Assembly (NCBI RefSeq): GCF_900141835.1
Contig: NZ_FQZD01000026.1
Location: 1-56,004, forward strand
Reading direction: 5' to 3'
DNA from: Propionispora hippei DSM 15287
Lineage (GTDB): Bacteria > Bacillota > Negativicutes > Propionisporales > Propionisporaceae
DNA length: 56,004 bases
The notes under the pieces were generated by a model. That model worked only from the letters and a program-made list of their open reading frames with translations, was not told the DNA's origin and searched no databases. Positions 33,792 through 41,724 of the stretch are shown here, piece after piece (the first letter of the stretch is position 1; each line of letters opens with the position of its first letter). A program made the position numbers and the translations under genes.

Positions 33792-34209
33792 AAACCGCTC
33801 CTGCCTCTGGTACCTCCCTGCACTAAAAACTCTGCTATTTTTGCGGTCATTTTCCACTGCTTCGTTGTCGTCACCTTACAGATTCTCGATCTGCACGGCT
33901 CTTTCACCTTGCATTATAAAAATATCCACAAAAATCAACAATAACTATAACGCAGATGAGATACTCGTTAAGATATTCCTGTCAGTACACAGACCCACAG
34001 GACCCGTTTCTAGTATGACCCACTGCAGCGGCAATCTTGCATGCTTTGATTAATCCGTACATTTTATATAGAGGATAAAACGCCAAGGCCTGACTTACCA
34101 TAATAAGACTAATTATTGCAAAAATGCACCATAAAATACAATAAAAGGAGTTACGTTGTTTTTGTAGAATATGTAAAATGTTTGCCATTAATTAGGAGTA
34201 GGAGAAATC
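33792..34209. other. Gene-free gap before the sensor kinase
   Basis: About 400 bp with no gene and no clear hairpin. Base composition changes here: GC-rich to the left, AT-rich from about 34050 on. The kinase start is preceded by TTAGGAGTAGGAG, a good ribosome site. I see no confident promoter. Confidence 0.5.
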
Positions 34210-35871
34210 ATGGATAATGTACAGTTATCGGCAATTGGCTCTTTGATTGGAACCACTTCCATCGTACTGATTTATATTTATTTATATATATTGTACCACG
34301 AACGTTACATGGGTATCTGGGCAGCAAGCTGGATTGTCCTTCTTTCAAGATATATATTATTCGACTCCGGATTATTACCTTGGAAAGACTACTCATATGG
34401 CATTATTGCTTATCAAATGTTAATTCTGCTCAGTGTTATAATGTTCGTTTGGGGAACATATAATTTTTTGGACAAACCTTTAAAGCCTGTATGGATTTAT
34501 GGCTTCACTATAACATCTATTGTGAGCGTCAGCATTAGTTTAATATCTAGTTCTTTAATGCTCAAGTTATTATTTCCTATATATATTTGCTGCTTTATTG
34601 GAATATGGATTGGTATAACTTATATACGTCAATTAAATTTACAAGGTATTGGACATTATATTATTGGTTATGCTTATATTTTATGGAGCCTCTTGAATTT
34701 CGGTATGCCTCTAGCCATAAACATATCATGGATTTCTCCTTGGGGTTACTTATCCGGAGGAATATTACGACTCATTATCGCAATGGGAACATTACTTGTC
34801 TATTTTGAAAAAAATAGAAGTGATCTTATAAAAAAAGAAACTCAATACCGCTTATTAGCAGAACAAGCCATTGATATTATCTATTCTTATCAACTATCCC
34901 CGGAACCTAAAATTGAATATGTAAGCCCTTCTGTTATGACAACCGGCTATACACCCGAGCAATATTATGCAAACAGTAATATCATCCATGATTTAATACA
35001 TCCCGATGATTATGCAATATTTCAAGCATATATTAGCGACTTCCCAGATTCTATTTCTGTGCCGCTTACCTTACGCTTAATTCATAAAAACGGAACCACT
35101 CTCTGGATTGAAGGAAAATGTGTACCTATCTATGATAAGAAAGGACAACTTATTGCTCTACAGGGAATTATTCGTGACATCAGTCTAAGAAAAGAATTAG
35201 AAAAAATGTCATCAACATTTGATCGCATGAATATGGTTGGGAGTATGGCTGCAACTGTTGCCCATGAAATCAGAAATCCCCTGACCACTGTCCGTGGGTA
35301 TTTGCAAGTTCTTGGAAGAAAAGAAAAATACCAGGCCGATAAAGAAAAATTTATATTAATGACAGAAGAAATAGATCGGGCAAACTCTATCATTAAAGAA
35401 TATTTATCCTTATGCAAAGAAAAACTGGTCAATTTAAAACAGTATTCATTAAATCTGATTATCGAAGCACTTTTTCCGCTTATACAGGCTGACGCGATCT
35501 CAAGTAAGGTTAACGCTATACTAAACCTCAATCCTATACCTAACATACTAGTAGATGAAAACGAGATTCGGCAATTATTGTTAAACCTGATTCGAAACAG
35601 TATTGAGGCCATGCCAAGAGGTGGTCAATTGATCATTCAAACACAATACAAAGATGACAAGGTTATCCTTTCTGTCAGTGATCAAGGTTCTGGAATTCCT
35701 GACCATGTATTAGAAAATATCGGAACTCCATTTATCACAACGAAAGATTCTGGAACAGGGTTAGGATTACCGATCTGCTACCAGATTGCTCACAGGCATA
35801 ATGCAAATATTAAAATCGATACTGATGGTAGCGGTACTACAATATCTATTTTTTTCACAATACATAATTGA
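34210..35871 (+). CDS. Seven-helix membrane sensor histidine kinase with PAS domain
   Basis: A 553-aa kinase. Seven hydrophobic segments fill residues 8-200 (about 8-29, 34-51, 63-84, 93-116, 118-139, 147-168, 176-199), leaving no large outside domain. A PAS domain follows (about 212-328). The HisKA box VAHEIRNPLTTVRGYLQ has the phosphorylated H352. The ATPase domain carries LLLNLIRNSIEAM, DQGSGIP and GTGLGLPI. Its kinase half resembles sporulation-type orphan kinases. No response regulator is adjacent. The gene is clearly more AT-rich than its neighbours, as is the first part of the next gene, which suggests joint transfer. A membrane-dissolved or small ligand is plausible. Confidence 0.9.
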   Translation: MDNVQLSAIGSLIGTTSIVLIYIYLYILYHERYMGIWAASWIVLLSRYILFDSGLLPWKDYSYGIIAYQMLILLSVIMFVWGTYNFLDKPLKPVWIYGFTITSIVSVSISLISSSLMLKLLFPIYICCFIGIWIGITYIRQLNLQGIGHYIIGYAYILWSLLNFGMPLAINISWISPWGYLSGGILRLIIAMGTLLVYFEKNRSDLIKKETQYRLLAEQAIDIIYSYQLSPEPKIEYVSPSVMTTGYTPEQYYANSNIIHDLIHPDDYAIFQAYISDFPDSISVPLTLRLIHKNGTTLWIEGKCVPIYDKKGQLIALQGIIRDISLRKELEKMSSTFDRMNMVGSMAATVAHEIRNPLTTVRGYLQVLGRKEKYQADKEKFILMTEEIDRANSIIKEYLSLCKEKLVNLKQYSLNLIIEALFPLIQADAISSKVNAILNLNPIPNILVDENEIRQLLLNLIRNSIEAMPRGGQLIIQTQYKDDKVILSVSDQGSGIPDHVLENIGTPFITTKDSGTGLGLPICYQIAHRHNANIKIDTDGSGTTISIFFTIHN

Positions 35872-35880
35872 TTTAGATTT

Positions 35881-35916
35881 AATCCTTTTCGACATTATGT
35901 GGAAAAGGATTTTTTA
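35881..35916 (+). terminator. Terminator of the sensor kinase gene
   Basis: AATCCTTTTC (35881-35890) pairs with GAAAAGGATT (35902-35911), followed by a T-run. Confidence 0.88.
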
Positions 35917-35991
35917 TGCCTAAAAAACATTCTACAAATTTCTTCCTATTTTTACATAATTTTCGAGGATTTATACCCTTTCTCTCCGTAT

Positions 35992-36026
35992 CCCTAATTA
36001 GGGAGGTGATGTTTATGATTGTGTGA
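35992..36026 (+). promoter_or_regulatory. Palindrome and minimal reading frame with strong ribosome site
   Basis: CCCTAATTAGGG (35992-36003) is a perfect 12-bp palindrome that runs into GGGAGGTG, an excellent ribosome site. Eight nt later ATG-ATT-GTG-TGA (36015-36026) encodes a three-residue peptide; an in-frame ATG at 36009 would make it five. It lies about 50 nt before the acyltransferase start. It may be a leader frame or a decayed start. Confidence 0.35.
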
Positions 36027-36074
36027 GGTTACTTAACTTTGCATTATTATAACATTTACAAAGGAGAGGAACGT

Positions 36075-37256
36075 ATGAGTTTAGAACAAAAGATCCAAAA
36101 AACATCGGAAGTAATGAACACAATACAAATAGGTATTGCCAATTCATCCGAGGAAAAAGAATCAATCTATCATTTTCGTTTTCAAACTTATGTAGAGGAA
36201 ATGTCCAAAAATCCAAAAGACATAGATTATAATAATAAACTTCTTTATGACGACCTAGATGATCAAGCTATACTTCTCTATGCAACATCCAATTCAACAA
36301 TGATTGGAACAGCCCGAATCAATATTGGAAAACTAATAAACTTCTCAGATAATCTAATAAATTGTTTAGCATTAGATGAATTTCCTAATGACTGCTCCCC
36401 AGTAGGCGAACATCAATTTGCACTTCTTACCAAATTAATGGTCGCCCCCGCTTATCGAAGCACTCCTGCACTCTATCTTCTTATAGCTAAATGCTACGAA
36501 ATTTGCTCACTCAACCAAGTACAATACGGGTTTGGTGCATGCAATTTCCATTTGTTACGTCTTTACGAACAAATGGGCTTCCGGCGTTATAAAAGTAACT
36601 TTACTGACCCCGGTTATGGATTATTATCGCCAATAGTAATGTTAGCCGATGATGTCCAACACTTTAAAGCTGTCCGCTCACCGCTTTTTAGAATGGCGCG
36701 TAAAAAAAGCAACTTAAATATAGCGTCGGTAGAATGGTTCCATGAGAAATATGTCAAACCTGGCACCATCATTAACAGTCAGTTAATTACAGAAGAAGAG
36801 CTTTGGTCCATCATATGTGCTCATTTGCCGAATTCTCCCACTGAAACCTTTACCCTTTTAAAAGGGCTTTCAGAAGAAGAGGCAAAAACCTTCCTCCATT
36901 CCTGCAGCAGCTATATTCACTGCGAAACCGGTGAGTTAATTACACCGCAAGGCGATGTCAGCTACTCCCACAATCTACTGCTATCCGGCAAGTTAAAATC
37001 CTTGACCCTCCAGCGCCCTGCTAAGGAGTATGCCCGACCGGGTCAGCATTTTGGTGCCAATGGCTTAACAGAACATACTAAGCACACCGAAGACATTATC
37101 GTCACCAGTCCGGCCGAGATTCTGGTATTGTCCGGTATGGCCTTCCAGCGCTTCTTTCACTCATACCCGGAAATAGCCCATAAAATTGTCTACAATACCA
37201 CTAGACTGGCCCGTGAAAGGCTTCACAGCCTCCGTTCTAAAAGCAGTCACCTATAG
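36075..37256 (+). CDS. GNAT-type (autoinducer/N-acyl amino acid synthase-like) domain fused to cyclic-nucleotide-binding domain
   Basis: A 393-aa protein in two parts. Residues about 15-205 resemble the GNAT-related acyl synthases (LuxI/FeeM-like): FRFQTYVEEM, LLYDDLDDQAILLYA, MIGTARINIG, TKLMVAPAYRSTPALYLLIA and LYEQMGFRRY. Residues about 260-385 are a CRP-type cyclic-nucleotide-binding domain with ETGELITPQGDV and PGQHFGANGL, but without a DNA-binding helix-turn-helix. So a nucleotide-like signal may gate an acyl-transfer reaction. The start is the ATG at 36075 with AAAGGAGAGG upstream. The first part is AT-rich while the second part has the GC content of the surrounding genome. Substrate and product are unknown. 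Confidence 0.75.
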   Translation: MSLEQKIQKTSEVMNTIQIGIANSSEEKESIYHFRFQTYVEEMSKNPKDIDYNNKLLYDDLDDQAILLYATSNSTMIGTARINIGKLINFSDNLINCLALDEFPNDCSPVGEHQFALLTKLMVAPAYRSTPALYLLIAKCYEICSLNQVQYGFGACNFHLLRLYEQMGFRRYKSNFTDPGYGLLSPIVMLADDVQHFKAVRSPLFRMARKKSNLNIASVEWFHEKYVKPGTIINSQLITEEELWSIICAHLPNSPTETFTLLKGLSEEEAKTFLHSCSSYIHCETGELITPQGDVSYSHNLLLSGKLKSLTLQRPAKEYARPGQHFGANGLTEHTKHTEDIIVTSPAEILVLSGMAFQRFFHSYPEIAHKIVYNTTRLARERLHSLRSKSSHL

Positions 37257-37264
37257 AAGATAGT

Positions 37265-37304
37265 AAAAAACCACCTGTCCGGTTCATTCCGGCAGGTGGT
37301 TTCC
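37265..37304. terminator. Bidirectional terminator
   Basis: AACCACCTG-T-CCGG pairs with CCGG-C-AGGTGGTT around TTCATT, with A-rich and T-rich flanks. It separates the acyltransferase gene from the convergent binding-protein gene. Confidence 0.85.
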
Positions 37305-37319
37305 TATTCACAATCTTAA

Positions 37320-38486
37320 TTAAGGCTTAACAGTAGCCCGATAGGTTTGCTTGCCATCTTTCATTTCAATAATAACAGCACTTTTCACTGCATCATGAGT
37401 CGCATTGAAGGTTGTTGACCCCGTTATTGCCGGGTAGTCCTTGGTAGCCGCCAGGGCTTCACGGATTTTGGCAGGTTCTTCGCTATTCGCGCGGCTGATG
37501 GCATCAATTAGAACATTGGCTGCGTCATAGCCAAGAACTGCCATAGCATCAGGAGCCTGGCCGTATTCTTTTTTATAGGCTTCAACAAAAGCTTGCGAAA
37601 CCGGACTGGTGTCTTCCACCGAATAATGGTTGGTAAAATAGGTGTTATTGAGCGCCGGCGCTGTTGCCACTTCCACTAGCTTAGGAGAATCCCAGCCGTC
37701 GCCGCCGACAATCGGTATATTCATGCCAAGTTCACGAGCCTGTTTGACAATCTTGCCCACTTCTTCATAATAACCGGGAACATAAATGATTTCGGGATTT
37801 AATGCTTTTATTTTAGTCAGAATGGTCTTAAAATCCTGGTCTTTCTGTAAATAGGCTTCTTCGGCCAAGATACTGCCGCCACCCTTGGTAAAGGCATCTT
37901 TAAAGAAAGCGGACAGGCCCTTGCTGTAGTCACTGCTGCTGTCAACCAGAATGGCCGCCTTTTGCAGCTTTAAGGTATTCAGCACAAAGTTGGCGCCAAC
38001 TGTCCCCTGGAACGGGTCAATGAAGCAAACACGGAAAGTATAGTCTTTCACTTTACCGGACTCGGCATCCACCGTTACTTTCGGGTTGGTCGCCCCAACC
38101 GCCAGAAAAGGTACCTGGCTGGATTCTGCCACACTGGAGGCGGCAATAGCGTTCGAGCTGGAAAACACGCCGGTTACCGCTACCACTTTATCCTGGGTCG
38201 TCAGTTTGGTCATGGCGTTAGCCGACTCGGAAGGTTCGCTTTTATTATCGGCAACAACTGTCTGAATCTGCTTTCCTAACACGCCGCCTTTGGCATTCGC
38301 TTCTTTTATAGCCATCTTAGCCCCATTGGCCGCGGAAGTTCCCATCGTAGCATTGCCGCCGGTCAACTCGTCCAATACCCCAATTTTAATCTCATTCGAT
38401 GACGAACTGCCGCATCCGGTCAGTGCACCGGCCAACAACAAGACTGCCGCTGCTGCCGCGAACAATTTACATCCTTTTTTTTGCAT
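37320..38486 (-). CDS. Branched-chain amino acid-type ABC substrate-binding lipoprotein (LivJ/K family)
   Basis: A 388-aa lipoprotein with lipobox LTGC (C25) and a type I periplasmic binding fold: EIKIGVLDELTGGNATMGTSAANGAKMAIKEAN at the start, then GVFSSSNAIAASSVAE, PEIIYVPGYYEEVGKIVKQARELG and GYDAANVLIDAI. The permease and ATPase genes (livHMGF) that usually follow are absent here, so it must use components encoded elsewhere or act alone. A tandem glycine riboswitch and a terminator precede it, which points to glycine or a related small amino acid as ligand; the sequence alone does not show this. Confidence 0.9.
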   Translation of the reverse strand: MQKKGCKLFAAAAAVLLLAGALTGCGSSSSNEIKIGVLDELTGGNATMGTSAANGAKMAIKEANAKGGVLGKQIQTVVADNKSEPSESANAMTKLTTQDKVVAVTGVFSSSNAIAASSVAESSQVPFLAVGATNPKVTVDAESGKVKDYTFRVCFIDPFQGTVGANFVLNTLKLQKAAILVDSSSDYSKGLSAFFKDAFTKGGGSILAEEAYLQKDQDFKTILTKIKALNPEIIYVPGYYEEVGKIVKQARELGMNIPIVGGDGWDSPKLVEVATAPALNNTYFTNHYSVEDTSPVSQAFVEAYKKEYGQAPDAMAVLGYDAANVLIDAISRANSEEPAKIREALAATKDYPAITGSTTFNATHDAVKSAVIIEMKDGKQTYRATVKP

Positions 38487-38566
38487 CAGTTATTCCCCTC
38501 TCTTTTTATCGGAATATTTAATACCCTTCTGCTTACCAATGATTTGCCCGATCATAATGAGCCGGA

Positions 38567-38602
38567 GAAAAACGAAAAGAGCCAAATCACAAGATTTGAC
38601 TC
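38567..38602 (-). terminator. Expression-platform terminator of the glycine riboswitch
   Basis: On the minus strand GAGTCAAATC pairs with GATTTGGCTC (38593-38602 with 38579-38588) around a TTGT loop, followed by TTTTCGTTTTT. It lies between the aptamers and the binding-protein start, so glycine binding could decide read-through. Confidence 0.85.
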
Positions 38603-38652
38603 CGAAGAACGACAAATAGGTACATCACCGGATAACGGCCGACGAACCAGTA

Positions 38653-38803
38653 CGCTCTGTCCTTTTGCCTGAGAGTTTCATTGATTCTCTTACGAATCAA
38701 CTTGCCCCTTCGGCGCCCTGCTCACAGGGGCTCTCCAGAGTTCCATCCGCCTGCGATACTTGCCCCTTCTTTTCCGGCAAGGTCTCGCAAACTTCATACG
38801 GAC
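38653..38803 (-). ncRNA. Tandem glycine riboswitch
   Basis: On the minus strand the second aptamer shows the family's conserved blocks: GGAGAGCCC, CGCCGAAGGGGCAAG and GAAACTCTCAGGCAAAAGG followed by ACAGAG. Before it a less conserved first aptamer reads GCGAGACC, AGAAGGGGCAAG and TCGCAGGCGGATGGA. The short linker between the aptamers is typical of cooperative tandem glycine (gcvT-type) riboswitches. A promoter lies at 38834-38862 and a terminator downstream. Confidence 0.92.
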
Positions 38804-38833
38804 ACAAGTATTAAATTTCCAGTACACTAATAT

Positions 38834-38862
38834 ATAATAATACCTATAAAGAACCTTGTCAA
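38834..38862 (-). promoter_or_regulatory. Promoter of the glycine riboswitch transcript
   Basis: On the minus strand TTGACA (38857-38862) and TATTAT (38834-38839) are 17 bp apart; the aptamers begin about 25 nt past the predicted start. Confidence 0.8.
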
Positions 38863-38893
38863 TGGAAATGTCAATATGAAACTTACAAAATAC

Positions 38894-40105
38894 TTATGAC
38901 TCCGCTTCCAAATATAACGTATCTGACAAAAATAACCCACATAAAATGATAGCGACACTGCAAAGCAAAGGTAAATCAATCTGAATATCAAATAGAATAC
39001 CCGCCAGTATAGGCCCTGTAATCAACCCCAGGCTGGTATATGCATCGTTCAGGCCAAAGGCAAGTCCCTGCTGCTTCCCCGCCAGCTTGGACAGACGGGA
39101 ATGAATGGCGGGCCGGAACGTAGCAATGGAGGAAAAAAAGAAAAGATTGACCACAAACATCTGCCAGAAGCAATCTGAAAACACCATCAACAGCAAGAAT
39201 AAACTGGCCGACAACAAACATCGCCGGATAAGTGAAATTTCACCAAAGCGTTTCAGCAGTTTGCCCATAACCGCATATTGCACCACCACACCGGCCAAGG
39301 CTCCACCGATAATCAAAAGGGAAATAGCCTTTGGTGTAAATCCATATTTAACATTGACGTACAAGCCGAAAATGGCCTCAACAATCGCCAGTCCAAAGGT
39401 CAATACATAAACAAAAAACAGCAGTGAAAAATATGGCGCTTTAAAGGAGTTAACCAGCAAAGCCACCATACCGGCAGCCGTCATAGTGTCCCGGCACTTT
39501 TCTGACTTGGTTGTTTTACGCTCCGGCTCCCGCAGCAAGACCAAAGAAGCCACCATAGCCAGGATTGCCGCGCCGCCGGCCGCATAGAAAGGAATTCGCA
39601 AGCCATAGTCTGCCAACAGTCCGCCAATCCCCGGGCCAATAACAATACCTAGCAGCATCGCCGCGCTCAACTTCCCCATCCCGCCGGGACGTTCCGCCTC
39701 GGATGTAATATCGGCCACATAAGCTGTCACAGCCGGATTGACCAGTGAGATGCCGATTCCATTGATCAATCGCGAGACAAACAGCCACGTCAGCGTATGA
39801 GCGATACAAAAAATCCCCTGCGCAATGGCAAACACAGTAAGGCCCAGAACAATCGCCGCCTTTCTCCCATACCGGTCAGAGAACTGTCCGGCTGCCGGCG
39901 AAAACAAAAACTGAGTAATCCCCATGGCGGATACCAAACCGCCAAGAGCCAGACCACTGGCCCCCAGCGATTGCATATAGGCAGGCATTACGGGAATAAT
40001 CAAGCCAAACCCTAATTGTGAAATAAACATATTCAGCATTAAAATTCCCAGAGCAGCCACGTTGTTCTTTCGTTTCATCCTCCAGCTTGACCTTTCCACT
40101 CTCAT
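38894..40105 (-). CDS. Major facilitator superfamily exporter, multidrug/tetracycline type
   Basis: A 403-aa permease with 12 predicted helices. Motif A between helices 2 and 3 (GQFSDRYGRKAAIV) and the drug-proton antiporter motif C (GIVIGPGIGGLLADYG) mark the 12-helix exporter group. The first Met (40105) has no clear ribosome site; the ATG nine codons in is directly abutted by GGAGG, so the start is uncertain. It is divergent from the iron-uptake operon (570 bp gap), but no Fur box lies at its own start. Substrate unknown. Confidence 0.85.
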   Translation of the reverse strand: MRVERSSWRMKRKNNVAALGILMLNMFISQLGFGLIIPVMPAYMQSLGASGLALGGLVSAMGITQFLFSPAAGQFSDRYGRKAAIVLGLTVFAIAQGIFCIAHTLTWLFVSRLINGIGISLVNPAVTAYVADITSEAERPGGMGKLSAAMLLGIVIGPGIGGLLADYGLRIPFYAAGGAAILAMVASLVLLREPERKTTKSEKCRDTMTAAGMVALLVNSFKAPYFSLLFFVYVLTFGLAIVEAIFGLYVNVKYGFTPKAISLLIIGGALAGVVVQYAVMGKLLKRFGEISLIRRCLLSASLFLLLMVFSDCFWQMFVVNLFFFSSIATFRPAIHSRLSKLAGKQQGLAFGLNDAYTSLGLITGPILAGILFDIQIDLPLLCSVAIILCGLFLSDTLYLEAES

Positions 40106-40263
40106 TTTTCACAAAACAACATAATGATAACAGGAATCAATTCCACTGTACAGGTAAAATTTACAACCAGCGCTGCCCTAATTCGTGAGCAACTTAGCAT
40201 AAATTAGAATAAACAACAAGTACTAAGCTGCCGGGCGATACAAGAATATGTTCCAAAATGCTA

Positions 40264-40329
40264 TTGACGAAACTAATCTTACCGTCTATAATTACAATTG
40301 TTTTATTAATGATAATGATAATCAATAGC
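40264..40329 (+). promoter_or_regulatory. Iron-regulated promoter with Fur box
   Basis: TTGACG (40264-40269) and TATAAT (40287-40292) are 17 bp apart. Just past the predicted start (about 40299) GATAATGATAATCAATAGC (40311-40329) matches the 19-bp Fur consensus at 17 positions. This indicates Fur repression of the exbB-exbD-tonB-ABC transporter cluster. Confidence 0.88.
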
Positions 40330-40675
40330 ATATTTGTTGTTATATCTCGTGGAAATCGTAGTTTTATTTAATTACATAATCTTCAGGGCCTTTTTTACAC
40401 ATCGACCGACTTAAGTCAGTCGTCAGAAAAGTGCGTGAATCATTGTATTTTTGCGACAAGCCAGCTCGCGACGCTTTGGTTATTTTTTCAGGGGATTTCA
40501 ACCATTCCCGCTATAAGCGGAACTACCAGGAACGGTTCCGTCTTTGCCTTTAATGCCAAAATAGCAGGCACCCGCTGCCTTATTCAATCAGCATAACGCA
40601 TCCTTATGGAGATGGATTCTTAATCCATCTCCTTGACCACTTCTCAGTACACAATTACAGGAGGTATCTATATCC
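40330..40675 (+). other. Long 5' leader of the exbB operon
   Basis: About 375 nt separate the predicted start from exbB. Hairpins are visible: GCGA/TCGC near 40462-40480 followed by a T-rich stretch, and GGAGATGGAT/ATCCATCTCC at about 40607-40632. I see no cobalamin riboswitch B12 box or other known class. The function is unknown. Confidence 0.45.
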
Positions 40676-41323
40676 ATGGAATTTTTATCCCAATGCTTCA
40701 CGTTATTTCATAAAGGCGGTCCGGTCATGTACCTTATGCTGCTTTGTTCCTTCCTCGTCGTCACCATCACTGTAGAACGGTTTATCTATTACCGGAATGC
40801 AGCGACCGACACGTCCGCCTTTATCCGCAAGTTGCAGCCGCTCCTTGAAAGGCAGCGAATTGGTGAAGCCATTCAGCTTTGCGAGCAACTGCCGAAAACC
40901 GTCTCACAGGTTGCCCTGCAAGGCTTGCTGGCCTACCAACGGGGCAGTCAAATAGAAAATGCCCTCGAAAGCTCAGCTACGCTCACGGCTGCCAAACTGC
41001 GGCAATATCTCAATTATCTAAGCGCCATCGTTACCCTTTCCCCCCTATTGGGTTTGTTGGGTACTGTCGTCGGCATGATCACAACCTTCAGCGTCCTCAA
41101 CATGAAGGCCGGTCAGCCTATGGCCATCACCGGCGGGGTTGGCGAGGCACTGATTGCCACAGCCACCGGCCTGACTGTAGCGGTACTGTCGTTTGTGGTC
41201 CATGTCTATTTTTCGCACCGCGTGGACTCGCTTATTACCGATATGGAATCGGTCTGCGCCATGGTCATTAACTTTTTGCCGGCCAAAAAAGCTGCCCGGA
41301 GGGACAGTCATGAAATTGCATAA
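40676..41323 (+). CDS. exbB: ExbB/TolQ/MotA-family proton channel subunit
   Basis: A 215-aa inner-membrane protein with three helices: one near the N terminus (VMYLMLLCSFLVVTITVERFIYY) and two in the C-terminal half, including LSPLLGLLGTVVGMITTF and GVGEALIATATGLTVAVLSFVVHVYF, the hallmark ExbB regions. With ExbD it uses the proton gradient to drive TonB. AGGAGG precedes the ATG. First gene of the Fur-controlled operon; it overlaps exbD by 14 nt. Confidence 0.95.
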   Translation: MEFLSQCFTLFHKGGPVMYLMLLCSFLVVTITVERFIYYRNAATDTSAFIRKLQPLLERQRIGEAIQLCEQLPKTVSQVALQGLLAYQRGSQIENALESSATLTAAKLRQYLNYLSAIVTLSPLLGLLGTVVGMITTFSVLNMKAGQPMAITGGVGEALIATATGLTVAVLSFVVHVYFSHRVDSLITDMESVCAMVINFLPAKKAARRDSHEIA

Positions 41324-41720
41324 TCTCCGGGCGAGTAACCAGCCGGAATTCATGATTATTCCGATGATTGATATCATCTTTTTCTTACTGGTTTTTTTCA
41401 TGATGAGCACTCTCTATATGGTAGATCAGCACACACTTCCGGTCAATTTGCCAAAAACAGCCGCTGCACAGCAGGATATCGCCGTCAATATTGCTATCAC
41501 TGTCCTGGAAAATGGCACCGTACTGTATGATCAGGAAGAGCTACCGCTGGCGCTACTTGCCAAAAGGGTTCATGCGGAGCTGGCAGGGCAGCCGGAAGCT
41601 GCATTTATTCTACGGGCCGATAAAGGAACCGATTATGAAAAGGTCATCTCGGTTCTGGATGAAATCAAACTGGCCGGCGCCCAGAAAATTTCTCTGGCCG
41701 GCGAACCCAAAGCGAGGTAA
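41310..41720 (+). CDS. exbD: ExbD/TolR-family protein
   Basis: A 136-aa protein with a short cytoplasmic N terminus, one membrane helix (about 16-34) containing the essential Asp in IPMIDIIFFLLVFFM, and a periplasmic domain. The start is the ATG at 41310, with GGAGGGAC upstream and overlap with the exbB end; earlier in-frame starts lie inside exbB. Partner of ExbB and TonB. Confidence 0.94.
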   Translation: MKLHNLRASNQPEFMIIPMIDIIFFLLVFFMMSTLYMVDQHTLPVNLPKTAAAQQDIAVNIAITVLENGTVLYDQEELPLALLAKRVHAELAGQPEAAFILRADKGTDYEKVISVLDEIKLAGAQKISLAGEPKAR

Positions 41721-41724
41721 TGGT

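Noticed and set aside
33855-33857. GTG start of the PIG-L deacetylase adding 22 residues
   Set aside because: No ribosome site; the ATG at 33791 has AGGAG at 6 nt and begins directly before the membrane helix.
41193-41309. Longer exbD frame starting inside exbB
   Set aside because: No ribosome site, and the added residues do not match ExbD; the ATG at 41310 with GGAGGG is far better.
41491-41724. Upstream extension of tonB through exbD
   Set aside because: It is the shadow of exbD in another frame; the ATG at 41725 has a ribosome site and the expected N terminus.
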